From positions 518,912,435-518,976,434 of the forward strand of contig OY776111.1 of NCBI GenBank assembly GCA_963675035.1: DNA of 64,000 bases, in the 5' to 3' direction. Made by a program: the position numbers and the translations under genes. Under the pieces are notes generated by a model. It did no database searches. It saw only the letters and a list, made by a program, of their open reading frames with translations, and had not been told where the DNA came from. Positions 10,741-19,275 of the stretch are shown here, in pieces (the stretch's first letter is position 1; each line of letters opens with the position of its first letter). The stretch is from Allygus modestus. Its lineage: Eukaryota; Arthropoda; Insecta; Hemiptera; Cicadellidae.

Positions 10741-10932
10741 TCACGTGACCCTCAGGGTCCACTGTTTAAAAATTACTCGGGAAATCTTTTCTTCTGTTAA
10801 TTTGATACGTCTCAAAAACCTGGCTCGGTCCCGTGCCATGAGTTCCCAATCTGATTTCCTGTCTTCTTCTGGCAAACTGTATATTTCTGTAACTACCGGG
10901 TTGGAAAAACTAACTCGAGATTTTCCTGACAT
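10741..10932 (-). CDS. GADD34/PPP1R15-like PP1-binding protein, 63 aa
   Basis: The ORF overlaps the hexon stop by 23 bases. Residues 6-9 are RVSF, a PP1 docking motif of the (K/R)VxF type. After a ~20-residue spacer come W29-E30 and ARDRARFLRRI (33-43). This order (RVxF, then W-E, then ARDRxRFxRRI) is the conserved C-terminal core of PPP1R15 proteins and of the virus proteins that borrow it to bring PP1 to phosphorylated eIF2alpha and restore translation. Here little more than the core is present. Inferred role: counteract eIF2alpha-kinase shutdown during element replication. The motif match is clear; function is untested. It lies directly after the capsid block, as an accessory gene would. 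Confidence 0.75.
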   Translation of the reverse strand: MSGKSRVSFSNPVVTEIYSLPEEDRKSDWELMARDRARFLRRIKLTEEKISRVIFKQWTLRVT

Positions 10933-12100
10933 CTCCCGTTATAGGCTTATAGGAATAATGTATATCATGTAGTAAAAGGCAGTATGCCCAAGTATTACCT
11001 GGAAAGGCCCTTTTTGTTGTAATTTCGAGCCTTACGTCTACAGGCCCTGTTTTAATAGTATCGTTCTGTTTTGAACAGTCAATTACATACAGAGGACACT
11101 TTGCTTTAAAATCGTCAAAATTTAATATAGGCGAACCGATTCTTCCATAATACGAGTTTTGGAAGGCAGCAAACATATCATACATTAAAGTAATATTTCC
11201 TCGAAGGTTATCGTACGGGTAAAAGTTTGAGTTTAAATAAAGTTTTACATCAGTTAGGTTGCAGGCATCAAATTGTGACATGTCCTTTGTTAAGTCGTTT
11301 TTTCTGTCTGTTTGAAAGGCGAGTACGATATACCTGGGCTTTTCTGTCTGAGTAGACGTTTTCAGTGTCCAGGAGAATGTCTCCGTACTCGGCAGGTTCG
11401 GGTATTCAATCATGTCCCACTGGCGGAAGGGAACATGTATTGCAGGGTCTTTCTCTATATATTTGTACAGTTTTAATTTTTGAGCGTCATTGATTGTTAT
11501 GTGAGGTATACGCCAATAAATTTTTTCTAATGTTAAATCTAAAGTACCGGCGTTCGCTAACTTTACAGCGTTAATATCTGAAGCCGAGCGTAAAAGTATC
11601 AATTCCTGTTTTACGTTCACTAGCACCTTTTTGTAATCTTCGGCAGACCCTAACAAATGTTTTAATGGGATCGAATATACAAAATCTGTTACTTTTTCAG
11701 AATTACCAGGGCCTAGCCAGCAGGCGTTTTTAAAAGTATTTTTTTCTTCCTCGCGAATGGACAGGATATTCTTTAAAGTTGTAGTAATACCAACATTTCT
11801 CGTTCTGTCAATCTCCTTGCCACAAATCTCGTACCGGATTTCTTCAAACATAAAGGCCACTGCGTTATTTACAAAGGAAACATCCTGAGGAGTCCCGTCC
11901 GTCTTTTTAGCGCTGACTTTACCGTGAATTACAATAAAGCTTTCAAAAGGCGCAGTTATTATATCTTGCTGTAATATTGGTATTCTTATTTCATCATTAT
12001 TATTGAAAGTAGAATTTGCATAGGGTAAGTGCGTGTGAAATTCCATCCCTGTTATCAAATCATCGTATACAGCCGGGCTGTCTATCGCCAATAGCGCCAT
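10910..12100 (-). CDS. Major capsid protein (hexon-like double jelly roll), outer
   Basis: 396 residues. It aligns along its length with the ORF at 32199-33404 of the inner element: NNxDEIRI near residue 34, FVNNAVAFMFEEIRYEICGKEIDRTRNVGI near 75-104, VLVNVKQELILLRS near 163, EKPRYIVLAFQTDR near 254, and YCLLLHDIHY near the end. This pattern is that of the Polinton/adintovirus hexon, which forms the trimeric capsomers of the icosahedral shell. It follows the penton gene, and the ATG is preceded by TAATAAAAA. The family call rests on synteny and recognised motifs; the fold is not directly visible. Confidence 0.88.
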   Translation of the reverse strand: MALLAIDSPAVYDDLITGMEFHTHLPYANSTFNNNDEIRIPILQQDIITAPFESFIVIHGKVSAKKTDGTPQDVSFVNNAVAFMFEEIRYEICGKEIDRTRNVGITTTLKNILSIREEEKNTFKNACWLGPGNSEKVTDFVYSIPLKHLLGSAEDYKKVLVNVKQELILLRSASDINAVKLANAGTLDLTLEKIYWRIPHITINDAQKLKLYKYIEKDPAIHVPFRQWDMIEYPNLPSTETFSWTLKTSTQTEKPRYIVLAFQTDRKNDLTKDMSQFDACNLTDVKLYLNSNFYPYDNLRGNITLMYDMFAAFQNSYYGRIGSPILNFDDFKAKCPLYVIDCSKQNDTIKTGPVDVRLEITTKRAFPGNTWAYCLLLHDIHYSYKPITGDVRKISS

Positions 12101-12174
12101 TTTTTATTACTTTAAAACCGATAGAACGAAGAAACGATATGTTTTTACACGTTAACACCTTGGCTTTCTGAACA

Positions 12175-12894
12175 CTACTGACCGACTGCCCCGTAGGCAT
12201 TCCCCTGAATAGTAGCCCCATTACTCTGTCTTAAATGTAGTCTAATCGAGATTCTTTCTCCGCGAAAGTTAACAAGATTACCGTCCTGGTCTTTTATGGA
12301 CACTGTTAAGGTATTGATCCTTTGACTGATTACCGGTAAGTAAATCACGTTTCTCGGGAGCTCAACTATTTTATACCCCGGTGGTTCGGCCGGGTAAAAC
12401 TCGTGTATCACATGACCCTCGACTCCGTTTAGGTACGACCCGCGTGTGACATTACATTCGACCCGTATTGAATTAACTTTAATTATATCCACAGGCAGTT
12501 CAGAAACATGATGTTTATTAGCCTCGTATATTTGTGTTTTGTAGCCCAAGAGTGTTCCCAATGAATGTTCTTTAGTAAAGTCAACTTTTTCAGAGCAAAA
12601 TATTGTAACTTTTAAAGTGTTATTATTTGGCTTTAACGTAAATGTTACTTTTTTCTTCGGCAGTTGAGACTGTATGTATTTTTCAATGTCCTCGATCTCG
12701 TAAGAGCCCTCAGGAATTGTAATACTTTTATCATCACCGTAGTAAAACTTATCATTAATGCCTTTCTCAATGTTTGGTATAGAATTATAAGTGGTCAGTT
12801 CAATTAAACCAAGTTCCCATTCACCCTTGCTAACATCTATGGGAAATGCTAGCTCGTGGGATAGAACACTAGTTGATCCCGTGAGACAAAACAT
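12175..12894 (-). CDS. Minor capsid/penton protein, outer
   Basis: 239 residues. It shares with the inner-element ORF 31227-32114 the blocks GLIELTTYNSIPNI, a single-jelly-roll-like middle, RVECNVTRGSYLNG, HEFYPAEPPGYKIVE and PRNVIYLPV. That is the conserved penton signature of Polinton-type elements: a pentameric vertex protein. Its start overlaps the protease end by 26 bases, and the order protease-penton-hexon is that of adintoviruses. Confidence 0.86.
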   Translation of the reverse strand: MFCLTGSTSVLSHELAFPIDVSKGEWELGLIELTTYNSIPNIEKGINDKFYYGDDKSITIPEGSYEIEDIEKYIQSQLPKKKVTFTLKPNNNTLKVTIFCSEKVDFTKEHSLGTLLGYKTQIYEANKHHVSELPVDIIKVNSIRVECNVTRGSYLNGVEGHVIHEFYPAEPPGYKIVELPRNVIYLPVISQRINTLTVSIKDQDGNLVNFRGERISIRLHLRQSNGATIQGNAYGAVGQ

Positions 12895-13162
12895 TATAAT
12901 TACAGAGAAACTTTAAACAAAGATGTCCGCAAACAACTGAGTCAAAAGTCTGTTGTCTTTCGTAATTATAGTAAAGTTCACAGCCCGCCAAGTATCGTGA
13001 GATTTCTGGTGGTGGTCTTAGGTTTCCAAAACTGTCATAATAATAGGCTTTCTTATTAATCTTTTTATAACAAACCCAGTGGGTACCTTGATTAGCTGTA
13101 CTGTCCAGGTTAACTATAGCAGATTCACATTTTTTGGGGCGTTTCGGTAAACTGTCCCTCAT
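12869..13162 (-). CDS. Adenain-like cysteine protease, outer (start uncertain)
   Basis: From the first ATG, 97 residues with the adenovirus-type protease triad in order: H28 (GTHW), D43 (YYYDSFG), Q70/71 and C78 (VVCGHLC). It cleaves capsid precursor proteins in related viruses. The inner homologue has about 20 extra N-terminal residues including HFRGVY. Here the matching residues (PNFRGVY) lie upstream of the ATG in an open frame with no in-frame ATG, overlapping the end of the PLA2-protein gene. Expression may therefore use a non-AUG start or a frameshift at the 9-A run (T-run 13252-13260 on the plus strand). The penton gene begins inside its 3' end. Confidence 0.82.
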   Translation of the reverse strand: MRDSLPKRPKKCESAIVNLDSTANQGTHWVCYKKINKKAYYYDSFGNLRPPPEISRYLAGCELYYNYERQQTFDSVVCGHLCLKFLCNYNVLSHGIN

Positions 13163-13233
13163 GTAAACCCCTCTAAAGTTAGGAATCTTTAATAACCTCG
13201 CGTATTTGATTAAATCGTAATTTGTTAGCGGTT

Positions 13234-13767
13234 TTACAGGTATCGAGATGCTTTTTTTTTCGTTCGCCTTTTTCTCCCCTTACCTGCACCTCTCTTACTA
13301 CCCGCACCATCCTTCCTATAAGGCCTAAGATACAACCCTCTGCCCCGAGGACGTTTAACGGGGCGTTTCTTTTTACGGCCTCCCCCCAATTTTGATTTTG
13401 CTTTCATGGCCGTGGTGACTGCCCAAGCAGCGGCTTTCTCACCAACACTGGCGTTACTAGACTTGAATCTTTGCCAAGCGCGTTCCGCCAACTCTTTGTC
13501 AGCTTGCCTTCGCCGCTCGCTGTCGGAATACCGCGAGTATGCTATGTCGTGGACCTTACAGGCCTCGTCCAAACCGTTTATTCCTTTGTCTCCTCTTGCC
13601 AATCTCTCTTTTAATCTCGTGCCAGGACCGCAAAATTGATATCCTCCAGGCAAATGTAATTCAACAGGTAGGAGGTCTATAGCCTTATTAAGAACGGATG
13701 AAACAATACCTCCACCTCGTACGACCGCTAGCTTACGTCTGAGAGGTTTCCTTCTGTTTTTAGCCAT
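13234..13767 (-). CDS. PLA2-domain virion protein, outer
   Basis: 177 residues. A phospholipase A2 core like that of parvovirus VP1: calcium loop CGPG (46-49), then LDEACKVHDIAY with catalytic H73-D74. A strongly basic tail with GRGLYLRPY and KGRKRRTKKK suits a DNA- or core-associated virion protein that opens endosomal membranes during entry. The inner element has the same gene in the same place (30495-31010). The stop of the metalloproteinase gene directly abuts its ATG. Entry and DNA roles are inferred from the family. Confidence 0.82.
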   Translation of the reverse strand: MAKNRRKPLRRKLAVVRGGGIVSSVLNKAIDLLPVELHLPGGYQFCGPGTRLKERLARGDKGINGLDEACKVHDIAYSRYSDSERRRQADKELAERAWQRFKSSNASVGEKAAAWAVTTAMKAKSKLGGGRKKKRPVKRPRGRGLYLRPYRKDGAGSKRGAGKGRKRRTKKKASRYL

Positions 13768-14456
13768 TTATTGTAAATATCTAATAACCTCGTAGAGTTT
13801 ATTTAGTAGTGACTCACGTATACACGGGATATTTAAAACTTCAAAAATGTCAGGCACCGTACGAGACACAGCGTTTGTGTACTCACTGTATTCTAACGAG
13901 CCACTGGATGTGGTAAAGTAAATCATCCCGTTTATATATCTAAAGGCACCGCTACAGTGGGCTGGGATACCGTAAAGCGTAGACGAAACCATACCCATAA
14001 AAACACCCGTATAATTACACTCGTTTATTTCAATCAGATACCAATCGTCAATAATCATGTAGCTCTTCCCCGTGTTAGTTGCAAAGGCCGCGTTAACTTT
14101 ATGTACCATTCTACCGGCTATGTTATTGACATTATACATTGTAATCAAGGACAGTGAAGGGTATCTAAATAAAAACACCTCACTGTCAGTAAATAACGCG
14201 ATTTCACCGTTAGGCCGTTGGTAAATGGCCGATATTTCAGTAAAATTTCGTGGTAAGAATTTGAGCCAGTGTGATATTCTTCTTGGTCGTGTTAAATCCT
14301 CAGGAATCCTATCTGCAGGGTTTAGACTAATAATCCATACATAATCCCTAAAGAAAGCAAATATCCTTTTGTTCACAATAACGTACGTATCAATTTGACC
14401 TTTTAATTCACAAATATCGCGTTTTTCAAATATTTCGGGTGGTGTTACGGCTGTAG

Positions 14457-14487
<31 letters not shown>

Positions 14488-15315
14488 ACTGGGCGTTGTA
14501 ACGGTAGTGGGTGTGGCTGCTGTTGTATTTATTTTTGGAATGGTTGCAAATGTTTTAGTGGGCTTGCCGTAAAGATACTCCATAGCGAGTCTGTCATCGT
14601 TGCTTAGCTCGTATTCGTTCAAGTCAACAATCCCTGTAGGATCCCTGTTAAAAGGAAACATTACTGATTTATCATCACCTGAATGATCCAAACCAAGGGT
14701 ATGTCCAATCTCATGAACCAAAGTTAAAAAGAACGAAATGTTTCCATAGCGTGGTAAATTCATAGTAAAATCCCAATTTTCTTCCGAATCGAAGTGTATG
14801 TCTGTAGAAGTATACCCCGTATTGGGGAGATAGCCGTGGGCGAGAACTAACCCAGGACCGTCAAAGTCATAGGGGCAAGTATCGTGTCTAGAATAAAACA
14901 CATGTTGTCTACCCGTAGAAAATGATATAATTATTGTTGGATTATTTATATCCTTTTTAAATGTTAAATTCGCGTGTTTGGCCCATACATCAAAAGCTTT
15001 CTGTATCAGGTGGGGGTGCTGTGGTGTTCCGTATTGGTACCACGTTATTACTGATGTATTCCACTTTCTATTGGGTAAAGCCGAGAACGGTAGTATATTG
15101 TCTCGGTGACCGCACCGAGGCGTGGACATGAGGGCCAAAGTATCGTTATCAAACACCCCCGTTGGTTCAAGACGAAAGTACTCTTGAAATTGTCTTACTG
15201 CAGAAGTAATGTTTTGTGTCAAAGCGTTTTTTTCCAAATACCCGTAATAAGTCAAAAAATCTATCGACTTGTTGCACGAGGTAAGAGGCAGAAAAAACAA
15301 TAAAACAACCCGCAT
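13768..15315 (-). CDS. Matrix metalloproteinase with hemopexin domain
   Basis: 515 residues without introns. Order: signal peptide (1-14), peptidoglycan-binding-like prodomain (15-60), cysteine switch PRCGHRD (66-72), catalytic domain with zinc site HEIGHTLGLDH (201-211) and Met-turn SVMF (217-220), a Thr-rich hinge encoded by a GTT/ACA-type repeat (about 266-292), and a hemopexin-like domain closed by cysteines near 302 and 498. All catalytic residues are present, so a secreted zymogen that cuts extracellular matrix is expected. It lies between the fibre-like and PLA2 genes inside the late block. The inner element lacks it, so it was gained separately. Some insect viruses also carry MMPs, thought to aid spread through basement membrane. 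An intronless form suggests capture from mRNA or from a virus. Confidence 0.9.
14455..14486 (-). repeat. Thr-codon trinucleotide repeat in MMP hinge
   Basis: A run of about ten GTT triplets (plus strand) encodes consecutive Thr residues in the linker between catalytic and hemopexin domains. It is an in-frame microsatellite likely to vary in length. Confidence 0.85.
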
Positions 15316-15353
15316 GTTGAACGGCTCGGCGAAGACTAATTAGTGTTTGCCAG

Positions 15354-16103
15354 TTAATGTGTTTTTAAACCGGATCCCGTCCTGAGGAAACTGGGGAAAG
15401 GGTCCGTGTCTATAATTTCCTCTTCATCATCATCTTTATTACGGAATTGTCGTGTATTTTCATCTAAAAAGTATTTATTTACAACATTTAATTTGACCCA
15501 CGTGTCCTTGTCTGTCTGTATTGGAGCTCCTAAGGTATTGTAAATGTCAAATAGAACTTTACCCAATAGTCTTACAATATAATTTAAGTTAAGTACGTCT
15601 TGAAAATCTGTCGGATCCGACAGATTTTTTATTTGCTTTGACTGACAATCATAAAAAGTGTTATCTACGAGCTTTAAGGCTGATTTTGATGATTCTTTTA
15701 ACATCCGCAAGTTTACAGCATCATACTCTTGTTCGGCATCCCGTACGTCTCTTAGTATTTTGTTTCCTATAATATAATGTTCTCCTGTAAAAGGAATACA
15801 TTTGTAGTCTACGTAATATTTTGTAGCGGCGTCGTCGGAATTTTGTGGTACTTTTACATGTCGAATAACACATTTATTAGCGTCAAAATACTCTTTTTTT
15901 TCATCTAAAATCAAGGTATTGTCAGACATAAACTTTTTTGTCACCGCGTCGTTATCGTCTGCAGGTCTTTTTAGATTACATAACCGTTTATTTTGAATAT
16001 CGTAGTCACCGTCGGGCGTTAAATTAAAACCCTCTCCCTTGGGGCCCTTGACGGCCTCACCTCGGGATTTTCGGCTACTACGTCCAAACTTGTCAATGGT
16101 CAT
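15354..16103 (-). CDS. Fibre/spike-like repeat protein, outer
   Basis: 249 residues. A collagen-like GPKGEG start is followed by repeats of the pattern YDIQNKRLCNLKRPADDNDAV, each with a bulky residue, an N/K-R-L/I-x-N-L turn and a DAVxKxY(V/F) end. Such repeats resemble trimeric tail-fibre or shaft modules. The gene at 34201-35349 of the inner element has the same repeats. Its ATG overlaps the stop of the upstream gene (ATGA), implying coupled translation. Probable role: receptor-binding spike on the virion. This is inferred from repeats and location only. Confidence 0.6.
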   Translation of the reverse strand: MTIDKFGRSSRKSRGEAVKGPKGEGFNLTPDGDYDIQNKRLCNLKRPADDNDAVTKKFMSDNTLILDEKKEYFDANKCVIRHVKVPQNSDDAATKYYVDYKCIPFTGEHYIIGNKILRDVRDAEQEYDAVNLRMLKESSKSALKLVDNTFYDCQSKQIKNLSDPTDFQDVLNLNYIVRLLGKVLFDIYNTLGAPIQTDKDTWVKLNVVNKYFLDENTRQFRNKDDDEEEIIDTDPFPSFLRTGSGLKTH

Positions 16104-17053
16104 TTTAGTAATGCTTTAAATCTACTGTTGCCAGCTCCTTTTATAAAGCCGGCCTCTCTCAGTTCCTCCACGATACTTAGTATTTCATTGCTATGTACTC
16201 TGTTTCCACTCTCTGTTGACATAGCAATGTGTCGCAACCGATCCACTAATTCATTGGCGTCGTCCCAATGTATTATATCACGAGATCGTGCATTCTTCCA
16301 CGCTAGACCCTTGCCCGCTTTGGCCGGGAATAGGTCTTTAATAATTCTTCTGTACTTTAGGTTGTTGTCCCTTCTAATTGCATTGTGGAATCTGTAACCC
16401 TTCTTGTGAGCGTTGGTGGCGATAATAATACTCTTATAGGTCTTAAGATCGTCTTTATTGTATATATACTCGTCAGGGGCTCTCTTAAATATGAGCTCAT
16501 ACAAGCCTTCAGTAGGACTATATCTTGTGTCGTTTATTAGAATAGTTCCATCGTTGTCAAGGTCTAACACCTTATCTCCCATCATTAAAGTACTACCTTC
16601 GTATCTAGGGCCATAATCATGATCAATTACTCGGACCTTACCGCTAGCATCCTTTAAAAGCATTGTCATATATCTCAATGTCATGGGGTTACTAAACTGA
16701 CTTTCCATATATTGGGACGCTGTTTCCAGGCCCGTAGGGGTTGATACAATTTGCTTTAACCCGCTGGTTTCAGGTGTAGAGACACTCGCTGGGATAAATT
16801 CAGTTATTTCTCCTTCATCGTCTGTGGTATCGTATTCCATTGGCTCTTCTTTAAAGGTTTCAGGTTCAGTTTTTATGTCTGCTGTGTTTGTTGTCGTTTT
16901 TCTAAGTTCTTGAATAATCGGTTTATACTGCTTCTCAAGCAAAATATCACTTTCAGCAGCAACCTCCTTAAAAAGTTTATATTTGCGTTTAATAGCATTA
17001 CGCAACTCTATGAGTCGGCTAGTCAGTTGTTTACTGTTTCGCTCCATAGTCAT
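16100..17053 (-). CDS. DUF8207-like structural protein, outer
   Basis: 317 residues. The N-terminal part is charged and coiled-coil-like, with an acidic linker. The C-terminal part carries YGPRYEGSTLMMGDKVLDLDND, then TEGLYELIFKRAP, ATNAHKKGYR, YRRIIKDLFP and WDDANELVDRLR. The inner gene 33410-34192 shares these blocks (GLWELLTLKEPV, ATNAHLKGYK, WDDPNELVDRLRLL). This matches my memory of proteins annotated as DUF8207 in insect genomes. The function is unknown; its place beside the fibre-like gene in both elements suggests a virion role. Confidence 0.7.
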   Translation of the reverse strand: MTMERNSKQLTSRLIELRNAIKRKYKLFKEVAAESDILLEKQYKPIIQELRKTTTNTADIKTEPETFKEEPMEYDTTDDEGEITEFIPASVSTPETSGLKQIVSTPTGLETASQYMESQFSNPMTLRYMTMLLKDASGKVRVIDHDYGPRYEGSTLMMGDKVLDLDNDGTILINDTRYSPTEGLYELIFKRAPDEYIYNKDDLKTYKSIIIATNAHKKGYRFHNAIRRDNNLKYRRIIKDLFPAKAGKGLAWKNARSRDIIHWDDANELVDRLRHIAMSTESGNRVHSNEILSIVEELREAGFIKGAGNSRFKALLK

Positions 17054-17084
17054 AAATGATAGATTTTAGCAATCACATTTAGAT

Positions 17085-18242
17085 TTAAGGTAGTTCAACC
17101 TGTCTAAAAAACAGGGCACGCTTCTTGCATCTTTTCATGTAACGTATTACATCTTTCAAAGAAACACCAGCACTAAAGTCTAATCCTTTATAATATCTAC
17201 TTTCCTCTCTTACAAGACTGTGTCTCGGTATTACATAACGGTTTGTTAAACTTTTAAAAACAAAGGCTCGCTTTACATTGTCTCTCCATTGGGATATATG
17301 TGTTACTATATACTTGTCGTTCTCAACGGTTTTTTCCATATACTTGCTCAACATTCTCAATGGTTTATCATGATGTCTGTTGTACATTAAATACGAGTTG
17401 AGAAGCCAAAACTCACACGAGTTGGTCCCTGTAAATGTTTTCCACTGTTCAAATAATGTTTGATTTGTCACTCTATATACACCGTTTTTTAAACTAATAC
17501 CAAATCTCTCACACTGTGAGGCCACTGTGGGCAAGGCTGCTCTTAAAAACTCTGTAGTATATAACCCCTGGCAGTAGTTATTTACGGCAGCAAAAGGTTT
17601 ACCCCTAGGTCCTTTGGGAGTATCGTCAGGAATCGGCCCCCAGGCTGTATTATAACTAATGTCAATATAACATTTGAGATATACGCATGTGTTATAAATA
17701 CTAATAGGCGACCTGATGGGAATAGTTCTCTCTGTCAAAACTATACAACCGATCGCGTGAGGTATTTTGCAACCGTACTCCAACATTCTCAAAACAATCT
17801 GAGCAAAATTAATACTACCATGAAGGTTACGTAAAGGCAATACTTTACCAAATATATCCGGAAAGGGTCTAAATCTAGAGATTATATTTTGAGGGTCCCT
17901 CACTGTTACATTTTTCATGTCCTCATGATAAATTACTAACTCTAAGGGTACACTCTGTTCCTCACACTTTTGTAAAAAGTTTAACCAAGTATCTCTATTA
18001 TATGTTCTCTCACTCGCAGATATCATTAATAAAACTACGGGTGGTAGTATCGCGGTGCTTGGAGGTTTTTTATGTCTCCAACACCTTTTATTGAACGGAT
18101 GGCCGTGTTTACCCTTCCTACTGCAATAGTTTCCACAAAATTTCTTTTTATCCTTGTAATAATATGTACAGAGGTTAGACCTTACGTTATGAAGTTTTTT
18201 ATCAAATCCCCTTATATCGGTATAATAGTAGAAGCGACCCAT
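17085..18242 (-). CDS. Glycosyltransferase, core-2/I-branching (GT14)-like
   Basis: 385 residues. The N-terminus has a Cys/His cluster (CGNYC, KHGHPF, KRCWRH; residues 36-57) that could bind zinc. The middle resembles the GT14/DUF266 fold: VVLLMISASERTYN (69-82), VIYHEDM, PLRNLHGSINFAQIVLRMLEYG, then CIVLTERTIPIRSPISIYN (166-184), which matches the family's 'LLSxxxIPLxxxxxxY' block, and an SQW motif later. Its ATG overlaps the ATPase stop by one base (TAATG), implying co-expression. It probably adds sugars to virion or host glycans. It is absent from the inner element. The assignment rests on motif resemblance and is not certain. Confidence 0.5.
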   Translation of the reverse strand: MGRFYYYTDIRGFDKKLHNVRSNLCTYYYKDKKKFCGNYCSRKGKHGHPFNKRCWRHKKPPSTAILPPVVLLMISASERTYNRDTWLNFLQKCEEQSVPLELVIYHEDMKNVTVRDPQNIISRFRPFPDIFGKVLPLRNLHGSINFAQIVLRMLEYGCKIPHAIGCIVLTERTIPIRSPISIYNTCVYLKCYIDISYNTAWGPIPDDTPKGPRGKPFAAVNNYCQGLYTTEFLRAALPTVASQCERFGISLKNGVYRVTNQTLFEQWKTFTGTNSCEFWLLNSYLMYNRHHDKPLRMLSKYMEKTVENDKYIVTHISQWRDNVKRAFVFKSLTNRYVIPRHSLVREESRYYKGLDFSAGVSLKDVIRYMKRCKKRALFFRQVELP

Positions 18243-18934
18243 TAGAAAGCTTCTATAAAACTGTCCATTCCCACTCTGTACCTTCCCTTATAAGGGTCCA
18301 AAGTTTTGTCAATAACTAGGAATCCAAAATTATCAAGCCACGCTCGAGCGCATATTTCTTTAAATTTGTCAAATGACATGTCCGTAGTGACATGATTGTT
18401 GTAAGCATGTCGTAAGTTCTTATCGTCTTGTTTAAATAGAATAATAAGGTTGCAATTGTCTCTCACCAGTTGTTTGGGAATAGCGCTGTATGTCTGCCCG
18501 AGATAAAATGTATCTAAATTGTTATGTCTCCCCATGGTAAAGTAGTTTCTAATGTTATTGTGTTTTTCGGCAGAAATATCGTCAAAAATCATTATAGAGT
18601 TTGGTTTAGCTTGATTTGGGTGTATAACTAAACTATTATCGTCAAATTCATGATACCCAACCTCCTTAGGCATAACCTGTTTAAGTAATTTGTATTTAGG
18701 CTGATAGAGGGATTTTGAAAATATATAAATGTTTTCAAATCTCAGACCGTTTGGATCAAATAATAGATTAAATAAGACATTAGTTTTTCCACATGAACTG
18801 GGCCCCACTATAATACAACGTATCGAATCTGGCAATAAAACACCGTGCTTATTCTTTTTTACCATACCGGAGCCTGTGAAATATTCGTCAAAGTTTTGAA
18901 CAGGGATTTCGACTTCCTGCTTTACAAGCCGCAT
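18242..18934 (-). CDS. Genome-packaging ATPase (A32/FtsK-HerA type), outer
   Basis: 230 residues with Walker A GPSSCGKT (44-51), Walker B SIMIFDDI (113-120) and a following MGRHNN block typical of poxvirus A32-like packaging ATPases. It pumps DNA into preformed capsids. The inner element's copy (29757-30425) shares these motifs and the QTYS/QSYS, FKQDD and YNNHV segments. The stop overlaps the start of the glycosyltransferase gene. Confidence 0.92.
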   Translation of the reverse strand: MRLVKQEVEIPVQNFDEYFTGSGMVKKNKHGVLLPDSIRCIIVGPSSCGKTNVLFNLLFDPNGLRFENIYIFSKSLYQPKYKLLKQVMPKEVGYHEFDDNSLVIHPNQAKPNSIMIFDDISAEKHNNIRNYFTMGRHNNLDTFYLGQTYSAIPKQLVRDNCNLIILFKQDDKNLRHAYNNHVTTDMSFDKFKEICARAWLDNFGFLVIDKTLDPYKGRYRVGMDSFIEAF

Positions 18935-19275
18935 CGTGACTGGTTACATACAACTAATTGCTTTGGTTTTAAGTAATCACTTCACGTGCAAGCTTTTAAG
19001 TCACGGTAGAGTGACTCTAGACACGGTTGAGAGACTTTAGACACGGTTGAGCGCTTTTGCATGTCACGTTGCCTCGTTACCGCAGGACAGGAAACATCAA
19101 TCTAAGATAATATCCTACGTGGTTGCATGTCATTTCCTTTCGCTAACAGAGGTCAGCCAGATGGTCAGCCAGATGGTCAGCCAGATGGTCAGCCAGATGG
19201 CCGGGCTCCGGTCATCGGCACTAAGCCAGGTGGCCGGCCTGTAGGTCATTAGCATAAGCATGTCGTTGTCCCTCA
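18935..19275. repeat. Intergenic short tandem repeats between ATPase and integrase
   Basis: No real ORF. The segment GTCAGCCAGATG (12 bp) is repeated about four times at 19153-19200. GACACGGTTGAG-type repeats lie at 19015-19050. CTAAC-GAGGTC blocks occur twice (about 19142 and 19275). It is probably a regulatory spacer; nothing further can be read. Confidence 0.7.
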
